From assembly GCA_021613375.1 (NCBI GenBank), contig CM038721.1, forward strand, positions 4,969,986-5,033,985: a stretch of DNA of 64,000 nucleotides. The letters run 5' to 3'. This document shows, one piece after another, positions 1 to 11,706 of this stretch; position 1 is the stretch's first letter, and each line of letters starts with the position of its first letter. This DNA comes from Megaleporinus macrocephalus (taxonomy: Eukaryota; Chordata; Actinopteri; Characiformes; Anostomidae). The notes beneath the pieces were generated by a model. It did not search any database, was not told the origin of the DNA, and saw nothing but the letters and a program-made list of their open reading frames with translations. The position numbers and the translations under genes are program-made.

Positions 1-892
1 GAAGACTTAATTAATAATTAATAAATAACCATTTAAAAGAAAAGAACTTTGGAAAACTTCTAACTGGAACATTTTAGGCTGTGCGTGATGAATAATTCTA
101 TTAAAAAAAGGACTGAATTATTAAGTGATATTGAACTGCACCTCCGCTGTTGGTGTTGTCGGTCTGCGGACAAATAATCATAGCTGTAAAGCTGAAGCTC
201 ATTCTTCATGACTTTCCCAAAAGAGGGCGAGTCCACTGGTACAAATGGTGGCTGCTGACTGGGAGTATTGCTTTCTGAAGAAATAGAAACACTCCACACA
301 TCTGCACAGGTTCTCCAACCTGGCTTCCAAACAACAATTTATAGTCCAAACAAACTCTGGCTAGGGTTAAGTGAACCGTCAACGGCCCTGCCAAGAAAAT
401 GACGGGTGACGTTTAGAGGAATTGAACGAGCCGAGGCCCTCTTAAGTTGATTAATCGTTCCTCCGAGGAGGAAACAAATATGCTCATTGATAGGAAAGCA
501 GCTGGCAAAAATTACACCAGCTACACGTGGGCCTCAAGTGTAGGGCTTATAGCGCCGGCCACTAAATACTTTCACGTAAAGAACTTTGGGCTTTGCTATT
601 CATCAGAAAGGTTAAAGCTTCAAATCAAACTCCACTTTCGGAAAGGATTTGGCACAAACCTTAAGCTAGTTAAACTCCTGTACGCTGTTTTGCGTTAGCT
701 AATACATTCTTCCCTAAATATAAGAACAGCGTCTTCACAGAGAAATTTCTCAGGAATTTAGCAGCTATTTTTAGTGTCATACCCTTCAAGTGCACTGTTA
801 GTTTACTTCTTTTAAACTAAAAACAAATGAGTATGCTTCTAGATCAGTTTTTATGTACCTCTCAATAATAAACTAAAAACAATTATACTTAA
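1..892. other. Unassigned non-repetitive stretch
   Basis: I see no gene or known repeat here. Short open frames on both strands lack splice context and resemble no family I know. The sequence is mixed in composition and has homeodomain-like cores near 450 (TTGATTAATCG), so it could be regulatory, but nothing in it proves this. Confidence 0.3.
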
Positions 893-1560
893 GTATACTT
901 GGGTTATACTGGGTAAGTATACTTGGGTTATACTGGGTAAGTAGGCTTGGGTTTTACTGGGTAAGTGTACTTGGGTTATACTGGGTAAGTGTACTTGGGT
1001 TATACTAGGTAAGTGTACCTGGGTTAAACTGGGTAAGTGTACTTGGGTTATACTGGGTAAGTGTACTTGGGTTATACTGGGTAAGTGTACTTGGGTTTTA
1101 CTGGGTAAGTGTACTTGGGTTATACTAGGTAAGTGTACCTGGGTTAAACTGGGTAAGTATGCTTGGGCTATATTGGGTAAGTGTACTTGGGTTATACTGG
1201 GTAAGTGTACTTGGGTTATACTGGGTAAGTGTACTTGGGTTTTACTGGGTAAGTGTACTTGGGTTTTACTGGGTAAGTGTACTTGGGTTAAACTGGGTAA
1301 GTGTACTTGGGTTATACTGGGTAAGTGTACTTGGGTTTTACTGGGTAAGTGTACTTGGGTTTTACTGGGTAAGTGTACTTGGGTTAAACTGGGTAAGTGT
1401 ACTTGGGTTAAACTGGGTAAGTGTACTTGGGCTATACTGGGTAAGTGTACTTGGGTTTTACTGGGTAAGTGTACTTGGGTTATATTGGGTAAGTGTACTT
1501 GGGTTAAACTGGGTAAGTGTACTTGGGCTATACTGGGTACGTGTAGTTGGGTTATACTGG

Positions 1561-2520
1561 GTAAGTGTAGTTGGGTTAAACTGGGTAAGTGTACTTGGGT
1601 TTTACTGGGTAAGTGTACTTGGGTTAAACTGGGTAAGTGTACTTGGGTTTTACTGGGTAAGTGTACTTGGGTTTTACTGGGTAAGTGTAGTTGGGTTTTA
1701 CTGGGTAAGTGTACTTGGGTTTTACTGGGTAAGTGTACTTGGGTTATACTGGGTAAGTGTACTTGGGTTATACTGGGTAAGTGTACTTGGGTTATACTGG
1801 GTAAGTATGCTTGGGTTATACTGGGTAAGTATGCTTGGGTTATACTGGGTAAGTGTACTTGGGTTATACTGGGTAAGTATGCTTGGGTTATACTGGATAA
1901 GTGTACTTGGGTTATACTGGGTAAGTGTACTTGGGTTTTACTGGGTAAGTATGCTTGGGTTATACTGGGTAAGTGTACTTGGGTTATACTGGGTAAGTAT
2001 GCTTGGGTTATACTGGGTAAGTATGCTTGGGTTATACTGGGTAAGTGTAGTTGGGTTAAACTGGGTAAGTGTACTTGGGTTTTACTGGGTAAGTGTACTT
2101 GGGTTAAACTGGGTAAGTGTACTTGGGTTTTACTGGGTAAGTGTACTTGGGTTTTACTGGGTAAGTGTAGTTGGGTTTTACTGGGTAAGTGTACTTGGGT
2201 TTTACTGGGTAAGTGTACTTGGGTTATACTGGGTAAGTATACTTGGGTTATACTGGGTAAGTGTACTTGGGTTATACTGGGTAAGTGTACTTGGGTTATA
2301 CTGGGTAAGTATGCTTGGGTTATACTGGGTAAGTATGCTTGGGTTATACTGGGTAAGTGTACTTGGGTTATACTGGGTAAGTATGCTTGGGTTATACTGG
2401 ATAAGTGTACTTGGGTTATACTGGGTAAGTGTACTTGGGTTTTACTGGGTAAGTATGCTTGGGTTATACTGGGTAAGTGTACTTGGGTTATACTGGGTAA
2501 GTATGCTTGGGCTATACTGG
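1561..2520. repeat. 480-bp higher-order duplication inside the 24-bp array
   Basis: Positions 1561-1800 and 2041-2280 differ at a single base, and the similarity continues with a one-unit offset. The order of variants (GTAGTTGG units, then TTTTAC and TTAAAC units) repeats with a period of exactly 20 units. This shows recent block duplication by unequal exchange or replication slippage. Confidence 0.85.
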
Positions 2521-4410
2521 GTAAGTGTACTTGGGTTATACTGGATAAGTGTACTTGGGTTATACTGGGTAAGTGTACTTGGGTTTTACTGGGTAAGTAT
2601 GCTTGGGTTATACTGGATAAGTGTACTTGGGTTATACTGGGTAAGTGTACTTGGGTTTTACTGGGTAAGTATGCTTGGGTTATACTGGGTAAGTGTACTT
2701 GGGTTATACTGGGTAAGTATGCTTGGGTTATACTGGGTAAGTGTACTTGGGTTATACTGGGTAAGTGTACTTGGGTTATACTGGGTAAGTATGCTTGGGT
2801 TATACTGGGTAAGTATGCTTGGGTTATACTGGGTAAGTGTACTTGGGTTTTACTGGGTAAGTGTACTTGGGTTAAACTGGGTAAGTGTACTTGGGTTATA
2901 CTGGGTAAGTGTACTTGGGTTATACTGGGTAAGTATGCTTGGGTTATACTGGGTAAGTGTACTTGGGTTTTACTGGGTAAGTGTACTTGGGTTAAACTGG
3001 GTAAGTGTACTTGGGTTATACTGGGTAAGTGTACTGGGTTATACTGGGTAAGTGTACTTGGGTTATACTGGGTAAGTATGCTTGGGTTATACTGGGTAAG
3101 TGTACTTGGGTTATACTGGGTAAGTGCACTTGGGTTATACTGGGTAAGTGTACTTGGGTTATACTGGGTAAGTATGCTTGGGTTATACTGGGTAAGTGTA
3201 CTTGGGTTAAACTGGGTAAGTATGCTTGGGTTAAACTGGGTAAGTGTACTTGGGTTTTACTGGGTAAGTGTACTTGGGTTATACTGGGTAAGTGTACTTG
3301 GGTTATACTGGGTAAGTGTACTTGGGTTTTACTGGGTAAGTGTACTTGGGTTATACTGGGTAAGTGTACTTGGGTTATACTGGGTAAGTGTACTTGGGTT
3401 TTACTGGGTAAGTAGGCTTGGGTTATACTGGGTAAGTGTACTTGGGTTATACTGGGTAAGTGTACTTGGGTTATACTGGGTAAGTGTACTTGGGTTAAAC
3501 TGGGTAAGTATACTTGGGTTATACTGGGTAAGTGTACTTGGGTTATACTGGGTAAGTATACTTGGGTTATACTGGGTAAGTGTACTTGGGTTATACTGGG
3601 TAAGTGTACTTGGGTTATACTGGGTAAGTGTACTTGGGTTATACTGGTAAGTATACTTGGGTTATACTGGGTAAGTGTACTTGGGTTATACTGGGTAAGT
3701 GTACTTGGGTTATACTGGGTAAGTGTACTTGGGTTATACTGGGTAAGTGTACTTGGGTTATACTAGGTAAGTGTACTTGGGTTATACTGGGTAAGTATAC
3801 TTGGGTTTTACTGGGTAAGTGTACTTGGGTTTTACTGGGTAAGTAGGCTTGGGTTATACTGGGTAAGTGTACTTGGGTTATACTGGGTAAGTGTACTTGG
3901 GTTTTACTGGGTAAGTGCACTTGGGTTTTACTGGGTAAGTGCACTTGGGTTATACTGAGTAAGTGTACTTGGGTTTTACTGGGTAAGTGTACTTGGGCTA
4001 TACTGAGTAAGTGTACTTGGGTTATACTGGGTAAGTGTACTTGGGTTATACTGGGTAAGTGTACTTGGGTTATACTGGGTAAGTATGCTTGGGTTTTACT
4101 GGGTAAGTGTACTTGGGTTATACTGAGTAAGTGTACTTGGGTTATACTGGGTAAGTGTACTTGGGTTAAACTGGGTAAGTGTACTTGGGTTATACTGGGT
4201 AAGTGTACTTGGGTTAAACTGGGTAAGTGTACTTGGGTTATACTGGGTAAGTGTACTTGGGTTAAACTGGGTAAGTGTACTTGGGTTATACTGGGTAAGT
4301 GTACTTGGGTTTTACTGAGTAAGTGTACTTGGGTTTTACTGGGTAAGTGTACTTGGGTTTTACTGGGTAAGTGTACTTGGGTTATACTGGGTAAGTATAC
4401 TTGGGTTTAA

Positions 4411-6830
4411 TGGGTAAGTGTACTTGGGTTATACTGGGTAAGTATACTTGGGTTATACTGGGTAAGTATACTTGGGTTTTACTGGGTAAGTGTACTTGGG
4501 CTATACTGAGTAAGTGTACTTGGGTTATACTGGGTAAGTGTACTTGGGTTATACTGAGTAAGTGTACTTGGGTTTTACTGGGTAAGTGTACTTGGGCTAT
4601 ACTGAGTAAGTGTACTTGGGTTATACTGGGTAAGTGTACTTGGGTTATACTGGGTAAGTATGCTTGGGTTATACTGGGTAAGTGTACTTGGGTTTTACTG
4701 GGTAAGTGTACTTGGGTTAAACTGGGTAAGTGTACTTGGGTTATACTGGGTAAGTGTACTTGGGTTATACTGGGTAAGTGTACTTGGGTTTTACTGGGTA
4801 AGTGTACTTGGGTTAAACTGGGTAAGTGTACTTGGGTTAAACTGGGTAAGTGTACTTGGGTTATACTGGGTAAGTATGCTTGGGTTTTACTGGGTAAGTG
4901 TACTTGGGCTATACTGAGTAAGTGTACTTGGGTTTTACTGGGTAAGTGTACTTGGGCTATACTGAGTAAGTGTACTTGGGTTATACTGGGTAAGTGTACT
5001 TGGGTTATACTGGGTAAGTATACTTGGGTTTTACTGGGTAAGTGTACTTGGGCTATACTGAGTAAGTGTACTTGGGTTTTACTGGGTAAGTGTACTTGGG
5101 CTATACTGAGTAAGTGTACTTGGGTTATACTGGGTAAGTGTACTTGGGTTATACTGGGTAAGTGTACTTGGGTTTTACTGGGTAAGTATGCTTGGGTTTT
5201 ACTGGGTAAGTGTACTTGGGTTATACTGGGTAAGTGTACTTGGGTTTTACTGAGTAAGTGTACTTGGGTTATACTAGATAAGTGTACTTGGGCTATACTG
5301 AGTAAGTGTACTTGGGTTTTACTGGGTAAGTGTACTTGGGTTTTACTGGGTAAGTGTACTTGGGTTATACTGGGTAAGTGTACTTGGGTTAAACTGGGTA
5401 AGTGTACTTGGGTTATACTGGGTAAGTGTACTTGGGTTAAACTGGGTAAGTGTACTTGGGTTATACTGGGTAAGTGTACTTGGGTTAAACTGGGTAAGTG
5501 TACTTGGGTTATACTGGGTAAGTGTACTTGGGTTTTACTGAGTAAGTGTACTTGGGTTTTACTGGGTAAGTGTACTTGGGTTATACTGGGTAAGTATACT
5601 TGGGTTTAATGGGTAAGTGTACTTGGGTTATACTGGGTAAGTATACTTGGGTTATACTGGGTAAGTATACTTGGGTTTTACTGGGTAAGTGTACTTGGGC
5701 TATACTGAGTAAGTGTACTTGGGTTATACTGGGTAAGTGTACTTGGGTTATACTGAGTAAGTGTACTTGGGTTTTACTGGGTAAGTGTACTTGGGCTATA
5801 CTGAGTAAGTGTACTTGGGTTATACTGGGTAAGTGTACTTGGGTTATACTGGGTAAGTATGCTTGGGTTATACTGGGTAAGTGTACTTGGGTTAAACTGG
5901 GTAAGTGTACTTGGGTTATACTGGGTAAGTGTACTTGGGTTATACTGGGTAAGTGTACTTGGGTTATACTGGGTAAGTGTACTTGGGTTTTACTGGGTAA
6001 GTGTACTTGGGTTAAACTGGGTAAGTGTACTTGGGTTAAACTGGGTAAGTGTACTTGGGTTATACTGGGTAAGTGTACTTGGGTTATACTGGGTAAGTAT
6101 GCTTGGGTTTTACTGGGTAAGTGTACTTGGGCTATACTGAGTAAGTGTACTTGGGTTTTACTGGGTAAGTGTACTTGGGCTATACTGAGTAAGTGTACTT
6201 GGGTTATACTGGGTAAGTGTACTTGGGTTATACTGGGTAAGTATACTTGGGTTTTACTGGGTAAGTGTACTTGGGCTATACTGAGTAAGTGTACTTGGGT
6301 TTTACTGGGTAAGTGTACTTGGGCTATACTGAGTAAGTGTACTTGGGTTATACTGGGTAAGTGTACTTGGGTTATACTGGGTAAGTGTACTTGGGTTTTA
6401 CTGGGTAAGTATGCTTGGGTTATACTGGGTAAGTGTACTTGGGTTTTACTGGGTAAGTGTACTTGGGTTTTACTGGGTAAGTGTACTTGGGTTATACTGG
6501 ATAAGTGTACTTGGGCTATACTGAGTAAGTGTACTTGGGCTATACTGAGTAAGTGTACTTGGGTTTTACTGGGTAAGTGTACTTGGGTTTTACTGGGTAA
6601 GTGTACTTGGGTTATACTGGGTAAGTGTACTTGGGTTAAACTGGGTAAGTATACTTGGGTTATACTGGGTAAGTGTACTTGGGTTAAACTGGGTAAGTGT
6701 ACTTGGGTTATACTGGGTAAGTGTACTTGGGTTAAACTGGGTAAGTGTACTTGGGTTATACTGGGTAAGTGTACTTGGGTTAAACTGGGTAAGTGTACTT
6801 GGGTTATACTGGGTAAGTGTACTTGGGTTA
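4411..6830. repeat. 1,199-bp higher-order repeat inside the 24-bp array
   Basis: A unit with a single-base deletion (GGGTTTAATGGG) occurs at about 4402-4413 and again at about 5601-5612, 1,199 bp apart (50 units minus the deleted base). The order of GAGTAAG and TTAAAC variants after each copy is nearly the same for dozens of units, with a few unit-sized indels. The sequence before 4411 also resembles the sequence before 5610, so the amplified block extends to the left. Confidence 0.8.
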
Positions 6831-7575
6831 AACTGGGTAAGTGTACTTGGGTTATACTGGGTAAGAGTACTTGGGTTTTACTGGGTAAGTGTACTTGGGT
6901 TAAACTGGGTAAGTGTACTTGGGTTAAACTGGGTAAGTGTACTTGGGTTTTACTGGGTAAGTGTACTTGGGTTAAACTGGGTAAGTGTACTTGGGTTATA
7001 CTGGGTAAGTGTACTTGGGTTAAACTGGGTAAGTGTACTTGGGTTTTACTGGGTAAGTGTACTTGGGTTAAACTGGGTAAGTGTACTTGGGTTATACTGG
7101 GTAAGTGTACTTGGGTTATACTGGGTAAGTGTACTTGGGTTATACTGGGTAAGTGTACTTGGGTTTTACTGGGTAAGTGTACTTGGGTTATACTGGGTAA
7201 GTGTACTTGGGTTATACTGGGTAAGTGTACTTGGGTTATACTGGGTAAGTGTACTTGGGTTATACTGGGTAAGTGTACTTGGGTTTTACTGGGTAAGTGT
7301 ACTTGGGTTATACTGGGTAAGTGTACTTGGGTTTTACTGGGTAAGTGTACTTGGGTTATACTGGGTAAGTGTACTTGGGTTTTACTGGGTAAGTGTACTT
7401 GGGTTTTACTGGGTAAGTGTACTTGGGTTTTACTGGGTAAGTGTACTTGGGTTAAACTGGGTAAGTGTACTTGGGTTAAACTGGGTAAGTGTACTTGGGT
7501 TATACTGGGTAAGTGTACTTGGGTTAAACTGGGTAAGTGTACTTGGGTTTTACTGGGTAAGTGTACTTGGGTTAA

Positions 7576-8340
7576 TTGAAGAATCACCCATATACAAATG
7601 TACTACCAGTACAATGATATGCTAACTACAAAAAGCATACTTGGGAAATATACTTCAACATTACTTAAGCTTACTAAATAAAATAAACGTAAAAATACTT
7701 ATTTATTGTAAGGGTAACTAGACATTTTGACAGTATTCTCCCTAATTCCAACAAATTACCCACATTTTCAGTGTATAGCTGCGCTAACTGTCACGCTAGT
7801 CTTGCTAGCTGCTTGTTTTCCTCACTCCTAATGGGACTCTGCTGATCAGGAGCTAGTTTTTATCTGTCCTGTGTTTGTCAAGGTTTGTCAAGTGAGTGAA
7901 AAACTGGCTTCTCGGTTTAATGCAGGGTGTGAATTCTCAGTGGAGTGCTGGGGTTCGTGAGCGCTACGCCAGGCGGGGCCTTGATTGGCTCAGACAGTGA
8001 GCTTAGCAGTAATCGCACGAGGCCCCGCTGCTCACCCGCATATCAAAAAGCCTGATGCTTTAATTAGCCCTGTGCTTATACATCCATCGAAGCTCCATGC
8101 GAGTGTGAAATGTCAGGGACGGGGGGGATTTGGAACCTTGGTGAGAGATATCAAGGGGGCTACCTGCTGTCTGCAAGGCGAGCTGCCTTTCTGAAGTGCC
8201 TCTAAAAGGCAGTGCTCAGAAGAAAGCGTCCTATTTTCGTACGCCAAGTGATCTCGCAGTATTGGCAGATAGTTTGGTCGTCTCTTTCTCTCCAGTGTGA
8301 GGGAGGAGGACGCTGGCCTGAAGGCTAGAAATAAAACAGC
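7576..8340. other. Unassigned non-repetitive stretch, possibly regulatory
   Basis: No gene is recognisable. The sequence is balanced in composition and contains a homeodomain-like core near 8058 (CTTTAATTAGCC) and a CpG-containing patch at 7950-8130. A 69-codon open frame at 7985-8194 (+) has no recognisable domain and is probably chance. Confidence 0.3.
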
Positions 8341-8469
8341 TTACCTAAACATATCTTCACTGTCCAAAGAAAAACATGTATCATGATCATGTTTAAGGAC
8401 CATTTCGGTCATTTTTGTTTTTCTACATCCTTTAAAAGCAACAGCTGGCTTTTGCATTGTATAAAAATC

Positions 8470-8600
8470 TAATGATGAATGGACTAAAAGAAATGCTCCA
8501 GTATGACTCGGAAATAATTCTGGTTCCATTGACTTACATTAAAAGTGAAATAAGTTTTTGGCCTCTCCTGTAAGGTTGCTGTTTTGGAGATTCTTTTCTT
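8470..8600 (+). repeat. Interspersed repeat, family A, copy 1
   Basis: It holds the ordered motifs TGCTCCA, GGTTCCATTGACTTACATT, AAAGTGAA, TTTTTGGCCTCTCCTGTAA and TTTTGGAGAT. The same order recurs at 47850-47955 and 56050-56165, and in reverse at 61598-61680. This is a dispersed family, probably a non-autonomous element of unknown class. Confidence 0.7.
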
Positions 8601-9215
8601 TGGGACAGTGACGATATTTAAAGGTTAACATGAAAATATCAAACACATAAATAGAGCTGAAGTTGAGATCCTAACTTGTGATTATTAAAAGTCAGAAAAC
8701 GTTTATTTTTAATAAAAATTTAAACTTTAAACGGACACAGTGGAAAGAAGCGTCCTCTCACTCCGTCATCTGTAGATCATTTCACGTCTGTAGATTATCT
8801 CGACTATGGGACGTAGGCTTACACGACGACTGGATCTTAAGTCTGATGGTGTTCCAACAATATGGGCGTGTAAGGAAACCAGTGAGAGGAGTTCAAGAGC
8901 CTCCGTGTACATGGAGGTAAACCAGGTAAGCTCAGTTACTGAGCCTGCTTTAGCTGATGTTAGCTAACGTTAGCTTCACTTGTTAAGTTTGCTGGTTCAA
9001 GCTATGCTAAGCTAACGTAGCTGAGTTATGAAGATGTATAGAGTCGTATGAGAGCGAGTTCCACTTTAATCATATTTACTACAATAACTGTTCCTCTATA
9101 TCTGAGTGTAGCTGGTTGCTAGGCTGGTTGCTAGGCTGTTGTCATGAATAATGTTGATTATTTATCTAGATACTCTTTACACTCAGGATGAGCTGCTGTT
9201 GTGGGTGTGGTTTGA
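8601..9215. other. Unassigned stretch with GCTAACGTTAGC-type motifs
   Basis: No gene is recognisable. Repeated GCTAACGTTAGC and GCTAAGCTAACG words (8940-9020) and a doubled GGTTGCTAGGCT (9112-9138) suggest worn transposon sequence. Confidence 0.3.
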
Positions 9216-9313
9216 CTAAAAGTATCAGGACTAAGTGATATGGTGGTCTAAAAGTATCTGGACTAAGTGATATGGTGGTCTAAAAGTCTCAGGACTAAGT
9301 GATATGGTGGTCT
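9216..9313. repeat. 32-bp tandem repeat, 3 copies
   Basis: Three near-identical units start at 9216, 9248 and 9280. Each contains GGACTAAGTGATATGGTGGT followed by CTAAAAGT. Confidence 0.9.
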
Positions 9314-9542
9314 ATATCTACATTACAGGTCTTTCAGATTTAAATTCAGAAATATTATCAGAATCTGAAGAAGCAGCTCTGGAACATTCTCAGTCCCAGT
9401 CAGTCTTAATGCTGTTGTACCGCAGAGCTGTTCACTGTTGTCCACCAGTGATGTCACACGGTAGCGGTCAGGAGTTTCTGTAGCGAGCTCAGGTTTTTCT
9501 GTCAATTTAATTAAAATCGTCAGTTTTAAAGCAAATTAAGCA

Positions 9543-9825
9543 GCGAATTTCATTTTAAGTCATGTTTATATGTTCTCAGTATCTAAAACAATGTAAAATC
9601 GCCAGGGGTGTCCATAAGTGGTGTTTAGTCTTTAAATGTGTCTTATTATTGAATTAGTTACCCTGACTAATCATTTATGGTTCTAAAAAAACATTTTATT
9701 GTATTTAAATATAAAAATGAGAATGTATATTTTTATAAGAGCTGTAAAACGCCCAAACCTGTTTATCAGAACAAGATCTCAGCATGTACACTATCATCAT
9801 TAATGATTATTTGTTGATTAATGGG
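9543..9825 (+). repeat. Fragment related to the 489-bp repeat and a Tc1-like tail
   Basis: The stretch from GAATTTCATTTTAAGTCATG to about 9680 matches the unit that is tandemly repeated at 13335-14280. The part from 9690 to 9800 (TATAAGAGCTGTAAAAC, GTTTATCAGAACAAGATCTC) matches the Tc1-like remnants at 11171-11706 and 20551-20957. It is a shared ancestral element broken by the LINE insertion at 9826. Confidence 0.7.
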
Positions 9826-10680
9826 ACCTTCCATCCATCCATCCCTCCATCCATCATCTTCCGCTTATTTCTGGGATCGGGGTCGCAGGGGCAGCAGTCT
9901 AAGCAGAGAAACCCAGACTTCCCTCTCTCCAGCCACCTCCTCTAGCTCCTCCGGAGGGATACTGAGGTGTTCCCAGGCCAGCCGAGAGATATAATCCCTC
10001 CAGCTTGTCCTGGGTCTTCCCCGGGGTGTCCTCGTGGTCGGACATGTCTGGAACACCTCCACAGGGAGGCATCCAGTAGGCATCCTAACCAGATGCCCAA
10101 ACTACCTCAGCTGGTTCCTCTCGATGTGAAGTAGCGACTCGACTCTGAGTCTCCCCCGTATAATCAAGCTTCTCAATCTATCTCTAAGGGTGAGACCCGA
10201 CACCACATGAAGAAAACTCTACCCAGAGCTCTTGACCATATAGGTGAGAGTAGGAATGTAGATTGTCCAGTAAATCGAGAGCTTTGCCTTTTGGCTCAGC
10301 TCTCTCTTCACCAGGACAGACCAGTACAGAGCCCACATCACTGCAGACGCTGCACCAACCCGCCTGTCAACCTCCCGCTCCATCCTTCCTTCCCTCACTC
10401 GTGAACAAGACCCTGAGATACTTCAACTCGTCCACTTGAGGCAGGAGATCATTTCCAATCTGGAGAGGGCGCTCCACCTTTTTCCGACGGAGGACCATGG
10501 TCACGGATTTACTGATTTTCATCCCAGCCGCTTCACACCCGGCTGCAAACTGATCCAGCAAGAGCTGGAGGTCACGGCTTGATGATGCCAGCAGGACCAC
10601 ATCATCTGCAAAAAGCAGAGATGGAATCCAGAGGCGACCAAACCAGGCACCCAACGTTCCCTGGCTGCCCATCCTTTTGT
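9826..10680 (-). mobile_element. RTE/Rex3-like LINE, 5'-truncated
   Basis: This is a minus-strand non-LTR retrotransposon fragment. Its 3' end carries CATCCATCCATC-type tail repeats at 9830-9855. It is truncated at its 5' end near 10680, as is usual after incomplete reverse transcription. The coding remains are listed separately. Confidence 0.85.
9865..10672 (-). pseudogene. RTE-type reverse transcriptase, C-terminal half, broken
   Basis: Two minus-strand frames are visible. The upstream one (10367-10672) contains the reverse transcriptase active-site block SLLFADDVVLLASS, followed by DELKYLRVLFTSEGR. The downstream one (9865-10083) contains RTPRGRPRTSWRDYISRLAW and EELEEVAGEREVW, the conserved C-terminus of this fish LINE clade. 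The link between them (10084-10366) is shifted out of frame, and the N-terminal endonuclease is absent. The enzyme would nick target DNA and copy the element RNA, but this copy cannot be functional. The clade call (RTE/Rex3-like) rests on remembered family sequence. Confidence 0.85.
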
Positions 10681-11170
10681 TCCGAATTAAGATTTAAAAC
10701 AAAGACACGGCCTTCAGTTCATCGTTTTTATTATGCTGAAGAACACACAGGCGAGATGTAGCACAGTCGATCTGACAGTCTTCTTCTGTTTCTGTTTCTT
10801 CTCGATCGCGTGCTGCTTCTCGCTTGTAAAAACCGGAGAGAACAGAAGCGATTCGATCTTTGTACGTTCAGCTGAGGCACTTGATAACATGCAGTTAGGA
10901 TTATAATTCTCTGCAAGTACATACGCGAACCGACACATGGCTCAAGGACAACAGAGGGACCGAGGAAGTGGCCGATTGTTCGAGCTGATGCAGAAAAGAG
11001 AGCAAATTTAAAGGAAGAGTTTCGCCAACAAAATCAAACGTACACCGCTCGCTTCCTCACGCACTGTTAACCAACAACGACACACCAGACCTTCACTTCT
11101 TTAGCTTTGCAATGGAGCCGCAAGGCTAACATAGCTATGGCTAAGCACTGCCCATGCTACTGATTTCAGA
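10681..11170. other. Unassigned stretch
   Basis: No known feature. On the minus strand an open frame (10714-10938) ends close to an AATAAA hexamer (10733-10738). This could be a worn retroposed transcript, but I do not recognise the product. Confidence 0.25.
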
Positions 11171-11706
11171 TACAGGACCAGTCAAAAGTTTGGGTGCAAT
11201 TGACTAAGTATATATGATTATAGTGATGAAGATGTTTGGATGTGAATGTGTTGGAAGACGTGTTGAAATAGTAAAGTTGGAGCCCATGTACACAAATCTT
11301 ACTAAAACAAACATTTGACTGTATTTAAATCTAAAAATGAGAATGTATATTAATTATAAGAGCTATAAAACCCCCAAACCTGTTTATCAGAACAAGATCT
11401 CAGCATCTACACTATCTTCTTCAGTCCTGTTAGAGAAGCAGCTCATGTGGCTCCTTCTCATGAAGCTGCTGGTCAGAATGTTCAAAGTATGTAAACCTGC
11501 ATCAGAGCAAATGAGCTCATTTCTAAAAGACCCTCTAAACATTCTTTAAACCCAACCAGATGTTTCATTCTGCTCCAGAAATAATTCCATACCTCTTATT
11601 TTATAGTTCTGATCTCCTCACAGTTATTCACTAATATTATTACTATTAGAATGATATAAATAAGAAAGAACCTTTGTGTGTGCCCAAACTTTTGACTGAT
11701 GGTGTA
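11171..11706 (+). mobile_element. Tc1-like deletion derivative, family 1, full-length
   Basis: The ends are inverted: CAGGACCAGTCAAAAGTTTG on the left and CCAAACTTTTGACTGATGG on the right, both flanked by TA, the Tc1/mariner target duplication. The 3' part, with ATAATTCCATAC, TTATAGTTCTGATCTCCTCA and TTCACTAATATTA, follows the order of the well-known fish Tc1 3' end. The transposase is reduced to its C-terminal codons. Truncated relatives lie at 20551-20957 and 46770-47122. Confidence 0.85.
11427..11549 (+). pseudogene. Tc1 transposase C-terminal remnant
   Basis: The frame reads LLMKLLVRMFKVCK before a stop at 11549. This resembles the C-terminus of a fish Tc1 transposase family that carries KLVERMPRVCK at this place. 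Nothing of the DNA-binding or DDE catalytic domain remains, so the element can only have moved with transposase supplied in trans. Confidence 0.7.

Larger units (their letters stand above)
893..7575. repeat. 24-bp minisatellite, about 278 units
   Basis: This is one uninterrupted tandem array. Each unit joins TACTTGGGTTA to TACTGGGTAAGTG, and the two halves resemble each other, so the unit may be an old dimer of a 12-bp motif. Variants are combinatorial: TTATAC, TTTTAC or TTAAAC in the middle, GTAC or ATGC before TTGGG, and GGGTAAG, GAGTAAG or GATAAG. Because 24 is a multiple of 3 and the unit has no stop in several frames, it yields 400-825-codon open frames on both strands (octapeptide repeats such as GKCTWVIL). 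I read these as by-products and not as genes. The array ends abruptly at both edges. Confidence 0.97.

Noticed and set aside
893..7575. Telomere-like sequence (GGGTTA occurs once in many units)
   Set aside because: The hexamer is spaced at 24 bp and is lost in TTTTAC variants, so this is not a TTAGGG array; the resemblance is a part of the unit.
1159..7587. Open frames of 402-825 codons on both strands in the 24-bp array
   Set aside because: They are translations of a 24-bp tandem repeat with no stop codon in several frames at once. There is no unique N-terminus, no splice context and no codon bias, so they are not annotated as genes.
7985..8194. 69-codon plus frame as a small gene
   Set aside because: No domain, no supporting splice or promoter context, and average composition.
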